From positions 62,001 through 126,000 of the forward strand of contig NZ_SPQK01000008.1 of the NCBI RefSeq assembly GCF_004570875.1: 64,000 nucleotides of DNA, in the 5' to 3' direction. Source of the DNA: Blastococcus sp. CT_GayMR16. Its GTDB lineage: Bacteria; Actinomycetota; Actinomycetes; Mycobacteriales; Geodermatophilaceae. The notes below the pieces were generated by a model. That model made no database searches, was not told the DNA's origin, and saw only the letters and a list, made by a program, of their open reading frames with translations. Positions within the stretch are counted from its first letter, which is position 1. Every line of letters starts with the position of its first letter. The translations under genes and the position numbers were made by a program. Positions 38,194 through 45,387 of this stretch are shown here, in pieces.

Positions 38194-39444
38194 ATGACCG
38201 CCGTCTCCTCGGAGTCCGCCCCGTCCGCCACCCTCCCGCCCGCCGAGCGCCGCATCTCCCGCCGCATCGCCGCGATCAGCGAGTCCGCGACCCTGGCCGT
38301 CGACGCCAAGGCCAAGGCCCTGAAGGCCGCAGGCAAGCCGGTCATCGGCTTCGGCGCGGGCGAACCGGACTTCCCGACGCCGGACTACATCGTCGAGGCC
38401 GCGGTGGCCGCCTGCCGGCAGCCGGCCATGCACCGGTACACGCCCGCCGGCGGGCTGCCCGCCCTCAAGGAGGCCATCGTCGCCAAGACGGTGCGCGACT
38501 CCGGGCTGCAGGCCACGGCGGCGAACGTGCTGGTCACCAACGGTGGCAAGCAGGCGGTCTACGAGGCCTTCGCCACGATGCTCGACCCGGGCGACGAGGT
38601 GCTCGTGCCCGCCCCCTACTGGACGACGTACCCGGAGGCCATCCAGCTGGCCGGCGGGGTGCCGGTGCCCGTGGTCGCCGACGAGCAGAGCGGGTACCTC
38701 GTCTCGGCGGCCCAGCTCGAGGCCGCCCGCACGCCCCGGACGAAGGTCCTGCTGTTCTGCTCGCCGTCCAACCCGACCGGGGCGGTCTACCCCCCGGAGC
38801 AGGTCGAGGAGATCGGCCGCTGGGCGCTGGACGCCGGCCTCTGGGTGCTGACCGACGAGATCTACGAGCACCTCACCTACGGCGGAGTCACGGCCCCGTC
38901 GATGCCGGTGGTCGTGCCCGAACTGGCCGACCGCTGCGTCGTCGTCAACGGCGTGGCCAAGACCTACGCCATGACCGGCTGGCGGGTGGGCTGGATGGTC
39001 GGCCCCGCCGACGTCGTCCGGGCCGCGACCAACCTGCAGTCACACGCGACCTCCAACGTCGCGAACGTCTCCCAGGCCGCGGCTGTCGCTGCCCTGACCG
39101 GCGACCTCTCGGCGGTGGCGACCATGCGTGAGGCCTTCGACCGGCGGCGGCAGACGATCGTGTCGATGCTGCGGGAGATCCCGGGCATCGCCTGCCCGGA
39201 GCCCCAGGGCGCGTTCTACGTCTACCCGTCGGTGAAGGGCCTGCTGGGCCGGCCGATCGCCGGGCGGACGGCGGAGACCAGTGCCGAGCTGGCCACGCTC
39301 ATCCTCGAGGAGGCCGAGGTGGCCGTCGTCCCCGGGGAGGCGTTCGGGACCCCGGGCTACGTCCGGATGTCCTATGCGCTGGGCGACGAGGACCTGGTCG
39401 AGGGCGTCACCCGCATGCAGCGACTGCTCGGCTCGGCGGAGTAA
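38194..39444 (+). CDS. aspC: PLP-dependent aminotransferase (aspartate aminotransferase type)
   Basis: Class I/II aminotransferase, probably converting aspartate and 2-oxoglutarate to oxaloacetate and glutamate. The 416-residue product has [15 protein letters not shown] near residue 50, [10 protein letters not shown] near residue 190, and the pyridoxal lysine in [19 protein letters not shown] near residue 253. The location next to trnW-secE-nusG on the opposite strand matches other actinobacteria. The stop is 11 bases from the converging peptidase gene, with no room for a terminator. Confidence 0.92.
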   Translation: MTAVSSESAPSATLPPAERRISRRIAAISESATLAVDAKAKALKAAGKPVIGFGAGEPDFPTPDYIVEAAVAACRQPAMHRYTPAGGLPALKEAIVAKTVRDSGLQATAANVLVTNGGKQAVYEAFATMLDPGDEVLVPAPYWTTYPEAIQLAGGVPVPVVADEQSGYLVSAAQLEAARTPRTKVLLFCSPSNPTGAVYPPEQVEEIGRWALDAGLWVLTDEIYEHLTYGGVTAPSMPVVVPELADRCVVVNGVAKTYAMTGWRVGWMVGPADVVRAATNLQSHATSNVANVSQAAAVAALTGDLSAVATMREAFDRRRQTIVSMLREIPGIACPEPQGAFYVYPSVKGLLGRPIAGRTAETSAELATLILEEAEVAVVPGEAFGTPGYVRMSYALGDEDLVEGVTRMQRLLGSAE

Positions 39445-39455
39445 GGACCCCCGTC

Positions 39456-40898
39456 CTAGCGGGGTAGGTCGTCCTTCCCGAGCGCCTGCGCCTCGGTGAG
39501 CGCAGCGAGCGCGCCGGGGAGGTCGGCCAGCGCGGTGGCGACGTCCCCCGGCGTGGCGATGGACCACGCGGTGGCGTCGACGTAGCAGCGGATCGCGGCG
39601 TCGAAGGCCTCCGGGCCGGCGGCCTCGCGCGCGGCCAGCAGCGCCGCCCCGCCCTTCCCGTAGACGACGTCGAAGTAGGTGTTGTCGTCGGGGAAGTCGG
39701 TCATCGCCCCCCCGACCTCACCGGGCATCCCCAGCGCGGCCTGGTAGCCGAAGGCCGACTGCTCGTCGACGACGGCCTCGGCCCACGTGGCGAACGCCTC
39801 GTCCAGCCACGGGTCGCGGAACTGCGAGTTGCCGACCATTCCGTAGAACCACATGTGCGCGACCTCGTGCACGAGCACCAGGCGGCTCGGAGTGGCCTCG
39901 AAGATCATGCTCGGGTACTCGATCCCGCCGCCGTAGTCGGGCAGCAGGGCGACCGTCAGCGTGCGGTACGGGAAGGGCCCGACGTGCGCCTCGAGATGGG
40001 TGATCGCGGCACTGGTCCACTCGGCGAGCTGTGGGGCCGGTAGCTCGCCGTCGGGCAGGACGCCGACGGTGACGGCCACCCCGCCGGGCGTGGTCACCCG
40101 CTCGGTGGTGAACAGGCCGGCGGCGACACCGACGTCGCGGGCGACCGGTTCCGTCGAGGTCCAGGTGCGGCGGCCGTCCCGCGCCGGCGAGGGCTCGGCG
40201 GTCGCCCCGGTCATCAGGACCGTGAGGGCCTCCGGGGCCGAGACGCTGACGGAGGTGTCCATGGCGGGGCTGGTCGTGGTCTCCCCGCCCAGGTCGACGA
40301 ACGGGTCCTCCGCCCAGCCGACGCCGGGCTCCCAGGCGAGCAGCGGCGCACCGCTGGCCCACCAGGAGACGCCCTCGTCGGTGCCGAAGCGGTCGAAGCC
40401 GCGACTGCCGAGGGTCAGGGTGAAATCGAGCTCGACCTCGGTGGAGTCGCCGGCGTCGAGGTCGTCCTCGAGAGTGACGACGTAGAGGCCGCCGGGGTCG
40501 GCCGCCGCGGCCTCCTCGTAGCGGCCGGCGTCGACGTCGTCGCCCCGCACGTCGTCGACGACGAGCCGGTTGCCCGCGGGCGCGGAGTCGGGGCCGTTCG
40601 GGACGAGGCGGAAGACGAGCTCGTCGACGCGGCGGTCCGGGGTGAAGACGACCGTCTCGGTGCCGGTGACGGTGACGAGGTCGTCCTCGAGGCGGTAGTC
40701 CAGCGTGACCACCGGCCGCTCGGGATCGGGCCGGGCGCGCTCGGCGGGACAGCCGCCCGCCTCGACCTCGTCGGGGGCCTCGGTGGTGGGGGCCGCGCTC
40801 GGCGCCGTCCCGGTCGTCACGGTGTCGGCGAAGGACGTGCAGCCGCCGAGGAGCAGCACCGCCGCACCGGCCACGGCTGCCCGCCGCGCCGCGCTCAT
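39456..40898 (-). CDS. M1-family zinc metallopeptidase lipoprotein
   Basis: A predicted cell-surface aminopeptidase-like protein of 480 residues. The signal peptide ends in lipobox LLGGC (Cys about residue 20), followed by a Thr/Ala/Pro-rich linker. The zinc motif HEVAHMWFYG (HExxH) and the downstream glutamate in WLDEAFATWAE are present near residues 345 and 366. The exopeptidase GxMEN motif is replaced by GIEYPSMIF. The ATG overlaps the hadB stop by four bases, so it is the third gene of a hadA-hadB-peptidase unit. Confidence 0.85.
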   Translation of the reverse strand: MSAARRAAVAGAAVLLLGGCTSFADTVTTGTAPSAAPTTEAPDEVEAGGCPAERARPDPERPVVTLDYRLEDDLVTVTGTETVVFTPDRRVDELVFRLVPNGPDSAPAGNRLVVDDVRGDDVDAGRYEEAAAADPGGLYVVTLEDDLDAGDSTEVELDFTLTLGSRGFDRFGTDEGVSWWASGAPLLAWEPGVGWAEDPFVDLGGETTTSPAMDTSVSVSAPEALTVLMTGATAEPSPARDGRRTWTSTEPVARDVGVAAGLFTTERVTTPGGVAVTVGVLPDGELPAPQLAEWTSAAITHLEAHVGPFPYRTLTVALLPDYGGGIEYPSMIFEATPSRLVLVHEVAHMWFYGMVGNSQFRDPWLDEAFATWAEAVVDEQSAFGYQAALGMPGEVGGAMTDFPDDNTYFDVVYGKGGAALLAAREAAGPEAFDAAIRCYVDATAWSIATPGDVATALADLPGALAALTEAQALGKDDLPR

Positions 40899-41317
40899 GC
40901 CAGGCGGACGATCGCGCGCGCCAGGGAGAGCACCTTCTCGCCGCCGGCGGTCACGGTGAGATCGACCCGCACCCCGCCGTCCTCGAGCAGTGCCCCGACC
41001 TTGCCGCGGACGGTCACCTCGGCACCGGCGTCGTCGTCGGGGACGACGACCGGGCGCCCGAAGCGCACGTTGTACTCGACGAGGGCCCCGGGATCACCGG
41101 TCCAGTCGCTGACGGCGCGGCCGGCCAGCGCCATGGTGAACATGCCGTGCGCGATGACGTCGGGGAGGCCGACGGAGGTCGCCACCCGCTGGTTCCAGTG
41201 GATGGGGTTGAAGTCACCGGACGCGCCCGCGTAGCGGACGAGGTCGGCGCGGGTGACCGGAAAGGTCCGCTCCGGCAGCTCGGTGCCGACCTGGACGTCG
41301 GCGAGACGGAGCGTCAT
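40895..41317 (-). CDS. hadB: (3R)-hydroxyacyl-ACP dehydratase subunit HadB-like (MaoC family)
   Basis: Hot-dog fold dehydratase subunit carrying the catalytic hydratase 2 motif: YAGASGDFNPIHWNQ supplies the Asp and His of the active site, followed by GLPDVIAHGMFTMALAG. Length 140 residues, as in mycobacterial HadB. In mycobacteria HadA and HadB form the dehydratase of the type II fatty acid synthase. The four-base overlap with hadA supports a heterodimer. The organism's exact lipid product is not evident. Confidence 0.88.
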   Translation of the reverse strand: MTLRLADVQVGTELPERTFPVTRADLVRYAGASGDFNPIHWNQRVATSVGLPDVIAHGMFTMALAGRAVSDWTGDPGALVEYNVRFGRPVVVPDDDAGAEVTVRGKVGALLEDGGVRVDLTVTAGGEKVLSLARAIVRLA

Positions 41318-41760
41318 GCCTCACCCCGGGCGACGAGCATCGACGTGGAGGCGCAGACTGGCTCCCCGTCCTCCGTGGCGACGTCGACCCGAGCGGTGAG
41401 CAGGTCGTTGCCGGCGACGGTCCGGGCGGCCTCGATCGTCGTGGTCGCGACCAGGCGGTCACCGGCCCGGATCGGCCGGTGGTGCGTGAAGCGCTGCTCG
41501 CCGTGCACGACGCGGCTGTAGTCGAGTGCGACATCCGGGTCGTCGAGCACGACCATCGCGGCCTCGAGGGTCAGCGCGATCGCGAACGTCGGCGGGGCGA
41601 TGACGTCGGGATGGCCGGCCGCCCGGGCGGCCTCGGTGTCGCGGTGCAGCGGATCGTCCGAGCCGATGGCGCGCGCGAACTCGGCGATCTTCGCCCGGCC
41701 GACCTCGTAGACGGCGGAGGGCGGGTAGCTGCGCCCGACCAGTTCCCGGTCCAGCGCCAT
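41314..41760 (-). CDS. hadA: (3R)-hydroxyacyl-ACP dehydratase subunit HadA-like
   Basis: A 148-residue MaoC N-terminal-domain protein, starting MALDRELVGRSYPPSAVYEVG. It has the substrate-binding hot-dog fold (VIAPPTFAIAL, VVHGEQRFTHHRPIRAGD) but no catalytic Asp-His pair, as expected for HadA, which partners the catalytic HadB. Gene order rpmG-hadA-hadB close to trnW-secE-nusG mirrors the mycobacterial locus, except that the tRNA, aspC and peptidase arrangement differs and no hadC is present. Confidence 0.87.
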   Translation of the reverse strand: MALDRELVGRSYPPSAVYEVGRAKIAEFARAIGSDDPLHRDTEAARAAGHPDVIAPPTFAIALTLEAAMVVLDDPDVALDYSRVVHGEQRFTHHRPIRAGDRLVATTTIEAARTVAGNDLLTARVDVATEDGEPVCASTSMLVARGEA

Positions 41761-41793
41761 GCTCCCGCCCTCTCGCGTCTGTGGCTGACTAGG

Positions 41794-41958
41794 TCAGCGG
41801 GTCTCGCGGTGCACCGTGTGCTTGCGGTCCTTGGGGCAGTACTTCTTCAGCTCGAGCCGGTCGGGGTCGTTCCGACGGTTCTTGCGGGTGATGTAGTTGC
41901 GGTTCTTGCACTCCTGGCACGCCAGGGTGATCTTCGGTCGGACGTCGGTGGCTGCCAC
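41794..41958 (-). CDS. rpmG: 50S ribosomal protein L33
   Basis: A 54-residue protein read from a GTG at 41958 with AGGAG seven bases upstream. It starts [27 protein letters not shown] trimmed here to the [11 protein letters not shown] motif; together with the later YCPKD it gives the CxxC...C pattern, of which the last pair is reduced to one cysteine ([10 protein letters not shown]). [15 protein letters not shown] is the usual L33 C-terminus. Residue 14 and 17 cysteines plus the single later one suggest partial loss of the zinc site. Confidence 0.93.
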   Translation of the reverse strand: MAATDVRPKITLACQECKNRNYITRKNRRNDPDRLELKKYCPKDRKHTVHRETR

Positions 41959-42055
41959 GTGAGTGCTCCTAGCCTTGTGCGTCCGCGGCGGCGGATGCCG
42001 ACGCGGTGTCTTCGTACGTGCGGACGGACCCCGGAGAGCCGGGGTCCGTCGGGAG

Positions 42056-42129
42056 TAGCGGTGACCGGACTTGAACCGGTGACACAGCGATTATGAGCCG
42101 CTTGCTCTACCAGGCTGAGCTACACCGCC
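42056..42129 (-). tRNA. tRNA-Met (CAT), elongator type
   Basis: Minus strand folds as a 74-base cloverleaf: acceptor GGCGGTG with CACCGCT and discriminator A, D-arm AGCTCAGCCTGGTAGAGC, anticodon arm AGCGG-CTCATAA-TCGCT with anticodon CAT, and T-arm CCGGTTCAAGTCCGG. The first acceptor pair is G-T, a pairing rather than the unpaired first base of an initiator tRNA, and the three G-C anticodon-stem pairs of an initiator are absent. Confidence 0.95.
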
Positions 42130-42186
42130 AGGACGACCACGCGGCCCGGTCTCTCGACAGGACCGGCAGGTCGGCGTTCATGCTAG

Positions 42187-42259
42187 AGCCCCTTTACGGA
42201 ATCGAACCGTAGACCTTCTCCTTACCATGGAGACGCTCTGCCGACTGAGCTAAAGGGGC
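42187..42259 (-). tRNA. tRNA-Thr (GGT)
   Basis: A 73-base cloverleaf on the minus strand: acceptor GCCCCTT with AAGGGGC and discriminator T, D-arm AGCTCAGTCGGCAGAGC, anticodon arm TCTCC-ATGGTAA-GGAGA with anticodon GGT, and T-arm ACGGTTCGATTCCGT. It lies 57 bases upstream of the tRNA-Met gene on the same strand and is probably cotranscribed. Confidence 0.95.
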
Positions 42260-42330
42260 GTGCTCGAAGAGCCGTCGGAGACTTTACCTCGCCGTCGCCG
42301 CGTGGCCCGCCAGGGGGTCGGCGCGCCGCG

Positions 42331-44880
42331 TCAGGCCCGGACGAACAGCCGGCGGTGCGTGGCGCCCGGCCCCGCGGACCGGACGCCGGTGCGGGCGAGC
42401 AGCCAGGTCTCGAGCCGGTCGTCGGGCAGCGGCCGGCTGACCAGGAACCCCTGCAGCTTGTCGCAGCCCATCTCGGCCAGCAGGTTGCGGGTCAGCTCGT
42501 CCTCGACGCCCTCGGCCACGACCCGCAGCCCGAGGTTGTGCGCCAGCTCGATGATCGAGCGGGCGATGAAGGACTCCCCCTGGCTGGTCGACATGCCCAG
42601 CACGAAGGACTTGTCGATCTTGACCTCATCGATCGGCAGTTGCCGCAGCTGGGACAGCGACGAATACCCGGTGCCGAAGTCGTCCATGGACAGCCGCAGC
42701 CCGAGCGCGTGCAGGTCGCCCAGCACGCTGCTGTCGCGCACCGAATCGTCGACGACGCTGCCCTCGGTCAGCTCCAGGGTCAGCAGCTCCCCGGGCACGC
42801 CGTGACGCTGCAGTGCCCGCCGCACCCGCGAGACCAGGTCGGGCTCGGTCAGGCAGTGCACCGAAAGGTTCACCGCGACCGAGAGCGCGATGTCCTGGTC
42901 CAGCCATCGGCGGCAGCGGGCCAGCGCGAGGTCCAGCACGTGGTCGGTCACGGCGCCGATCCGGCCGATCTGCTCGGCCAGGTGGATGAAGTCGTCGGGC
43001 GGGATCGAGCCGTAGCGCGGATGGGCCCAGCGCACCAGCGTCTCCACCGAGACGATGTCGGAGGTCTGCGCGTCGATGATCGGCTGGAAGACGACGCTGA
43101 TCTGCCCGTCGGCCATCGCCTGCTCGAGCTCGGTGCCCAGCTGCAGGCGGCGCAGGCTCTGCTGGTCGAGGACGGGGTGGTAGCTCGCGACACCGCCGGA
43201 ATCGGCCGCGGCGAGCAGGGCGACGTCGGCGCGCTGCATGAGCATCCCGGCGTCAGTGCCGTGCACCGGTGCTGCGGCGACGCCGATGGTCAGCGTGACC
43301 TCGAGGTCCAGGCCGGCGACGCGCGACCGGGTCGAGGCGGCCTCGCGCAGGCGCCGTGCGGCCCGCTCGGTGGCGGCCAGGGACAGCCCGGGCAGCAGGA
43401 CGGCGAACTGCTCGCCCTCCATCCGGGCCAGCAGTGCCTGCGGGGGTGCGTGCTCGCGCAACAGCCCGGCGGTGACCAGGAGCAGCTCGTCGCTGGCGGC
43501 GTGGCCCAGGGTGTCGGTGACCTCGGTGTAGTTGCCGAGGGCGGCCAGGATCAGGCCGGCGCGGGCCCCGACGGGGTCCTCGGCGAGCAGCTGGTCGATC
43601 TCGGCGGCCAGCCGCTGGCGGTTGGGCAGGCCGGTCAGCCGGTCGTGGTCGGCGTCGTAGCGGATCTGGGTGAGCAGCTGCTGATGGCGGATCGCCGCGT
43701 TGACGTGCGTGAGCATGGAGTCCAGCGCGGCACGGTCGCTGTCGGCGAAGGAGACGATGTCGCTGCGGCGGTCGCAGACCTCCAGGTAACCCGGCTCCCC
43801 CGCGGCGGTCATCACGGGCGCACCGATCAGGTCGGAGACGCCACGCCGGGCGAGGGCGGCGATCTCCTCGCTGTCGGCCCGGCCCATGGAGACCAGGAGC
43901 GGTCCCCCGTCGGAGGTCACCGCCCGCCGGCGGAAGACGTCGTCCGGGTCGCCGGGGCCGTCGTACCAGACGGCGCCGTTCTCGGCGGAGACGACCAGCC
44001 GCGGCTCCTCGTCCAGGTAGGGCGGCAGCCAGAGGGCCACCCGCTCGGCGTTGAGCAGCTCCCGCACGGCCTGCACGATCTGCCGCGTGCCGGCCTCGTC
44101 CGGTGAGACCTGCTCGACCCGGCGGGCGAAGTCGTAGACCCGCTCCACGCTGTGGCCCTCGCGGGTGACCGACCCGAAACGCCGGTACACGAGCGCGAGC
44201 GCGCCGAGGAGCGGCGCGATGAGCAACCAGGCCCACGGGGTGACGCTGACCAGCAGCAGGACAGCCAGGCCGACGAGGACCGACACCGGCCCGACCAGCA
44301 CGACCGGGACGAAGAGGCTGGCCCACAGCGTGCGGCCGGGGTAGCCCTGCGTGGCGCAGATGGCGCCGGCGATGAGCGCGGCGCCGACCATGCTCGCAAC
44401 CAGGACGGCGACGAGGTAGGCGAACCAGGTCGAGGGATCGACGATGTCCCCGGCCGGCAGCAGGCGGAGCACGCCGACGGCCGCGCACACCTCGAGGACG
44501 ACGACGGTGACGTTGAAGACCACCTTCGGCCGCGGGTAGCCCTGCACCACGACGCTGACCCCGATGCCCAGGGCCCAGGCGACCGCCGTCCAGGACCCGC
44601 CGATGGCGACCAGCGACATCACGAAGGCGAGTTCGCTGGGCGACCAGGAGAAGCTCTGCTTGCGGAACTCGAACTGGACGTTGAACGATTCGGCGGCGAG
44701 GAAGCCCAGGAATGCGGCGATCAGCAGTGGGACGTCGACGGGCTTGTTCATCGGGACGAGCGCCCAGAGAGCGATCGGGACCGCGACGGCGATCCCGATC
44801 CAGGCCACCGTCCACTGACTCAAGAAAGTCAGCGGCCGACGTGGCACGCGGTCGTCCTGCTCGGCCACTGATACCTGCAT
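42331..44880 (-). CDS. membrane GGDEF/EAL protein with degenerate cyclase motif
   Basis: A predicted cyclic di-GMP enzyme of 849 residues. Residues 20-235 hold about seven or eight membrane segments, residues about 245-405 a GAF-like domain, 410-570 a GGDEF domain and 590-835 an EAL domain. The cyclase signature is MEGEQF (487-492) instead of GGDEF, so synthesis is unlikely. The phosphodiesterase residues look intact: ETL (613-615), VNLS, LELTEG, DDFGTGYSS, KIDKSF and VAEGVE. Weak ribosome site at the ATG; an internal GTG five codons in is an alternative start. Confidence 0.92.
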   Translation of the reverse strand: MQVSVAEQDDRVPRRPLTFLSQWTVAWIGIAVAVPIALWALVPMNKPVDVPLLIAAFLGFLAAESFNVQFEFRKQSFSWSPSELAFVMSLVAIGGSWTAVAWALGIGVSVVVQGYPRPKVVFNVTVVVLEVCAAVGVLRLLPAGDIVDPSTWFAYLVAVLVASMVGAALIAGAICATQGYPGRTLWASLFVPVVLVGPVSVLVGLAVLLLVSVTPWAWLLIAPLLGALALVYRRFGSVTREGHSVERVYDFARRVEQVSPDEAGTRQIVQAVRELLNAERVALWLPPYLDEEPRLVVSAENGAVWYDGPGDPDDVFRRRAVTSDGGPLLVSMGRADSEEIAALARRGVSDLIGAPVMTAAGEPGYLEVCDRRSDIVSFADSDRAALDSMLTHVNAAIRHQQLLTQIRYDADHDRLTGLPNRQRLAAEIDQLLAEDPVGARAGLILAALGNYTEVTDTLGHAASDELLLVTAGLLREHAPPQALLARMEGEQFAVLLPGLSLAATERAARRLREAASTRSRVAGLDLEVTLTIGVAAAPVHGTDAGMLMQRADVALLAAADSGGVASYHPVLDQQSLRRLQLGTELEQAMADGQISVVFQPIIDAQTSDIVSVETLVRWAHPRYGSIPPDDFIHLAEQIGRIGAVTDHVLDLALARCRRWLDQDIALSVAVNLSVHCLTEPDLVSRVRRALQRHGVPGELLTLELTEGSVVDDSVRDSSVLGDLHALGLRLSMDDFGTGYSSLSQLRQLPIDEVKIDKSFVLGMSTSQGESFIARSIIELAHNLGLRVVAEGVEDELTRNLLAEMGCDKLQGFLVSRPLPDDRLETWLLARTGVRSAGPGATHRRLFVRA

Positions 44881-44969
44881 TTCGTGGGGAAGACGGGCGG
44901 CGCCGAGGCTAACAGCGGATCGGCCCTCACGAAGGCTGTTGGCAGTCGCGTCGGACGGCTGGTGAAACG

Positions 44970-45027
44970 ACTCAGGGCAGCCGGTCGTAAGACCGGCTGC
45001 CCTGAGTTCACGCGCTGAGCAGCGCGT
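44970..45027 (-). terminator. strong terminator and companion hairpin after the GAKWGR-peptide gene
   Basis: A perfect 17-bp stem with a four-base loop (44970-44986 and 44991-45007) is preceded, in the direction of minus-strand transcription, by a 7-bp hairpin (45010-45016 and 45021-45027). They start 20 bases after the peptide stop codon. The bases after the large stem read CGTTTC. Their strength indicates the tiny gene has its own transcript that ends here, before the GGDEF/EAL gene. Confidence 0.85.
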
Positions 45028-45046
45028 TATGAATCAGATGCGTTGA

Positions 45047-45157
45047 TCAGACAGCGACCGTGCGGCCCCACTTGGCACCGCGACCCCACTTGGCACCGCG
45101 GCCCCACTTGGCTCCGCGAACTGCGCTCTGACCAGACTGGACGTTGTTGATCCCCAT
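45047..45157 (-). CDS. 36-residue peptide with three GAKWGR repeats, function unknown
   Basis: A short open frame starting at an ATG with a near-perfect ribosome site (GAGGAGG five bases upstream) and ending before strong terminators. Residues 1-14 are MGINNVQSGQSAVR; residues 15-32 are three exact tandem copies of GAKWGR; the end is TVAV. The product is basic (six Arg/Lys in the repeats plus one Arg), with three Trp at a six-residue period and no signal peptide. The 18-bp DNA repeats differ at third positions, which suggests selection on protein. I do not recognise a family. No maturation enzyme lies next to it. Confidence 0.65.
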   Translation of the reverse strand: MGINNVQSGQSAVRGAKWGRGAKWGRGAKWGRTVAV

Positions 45158-45387
45158 GATTGCCTCCTCGGCATGACTGACTGCGGCATGCGGCAGCCAC
45201 TTACGCGCGGGGGCAGAGCGTCGTTCAGTACGGACCGCGCTGGAGACATTGCTTCCCGTCACTCGTCTGGACAAGCTTCGAAGATCACGACGGGGTGACG
45301 GTCCCTCGCGTCGTAGCGCTCCGTAGTCAGAATTAAGCGACTTGTCACCAAACGGGTGAACGGATAGGTCCTCCGTCGATCCGTAAC
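45158..45387 (-). promoter_or_regulatory. leader/promoter region of the GAKWGR-peptide gene
   Basis: About 230 bases of noticeably lower GC than the surroundings and without coding bias. A weak promoter match on the minus strand, TTGTCC then 17 bases then CAATGT, lies about 115 bases upstream of the ATG. TCACC-CGTTT-GGTGA forms a small hairpin further upstream. No known riboswitch consensus was recognised. Confidence 0.4.
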
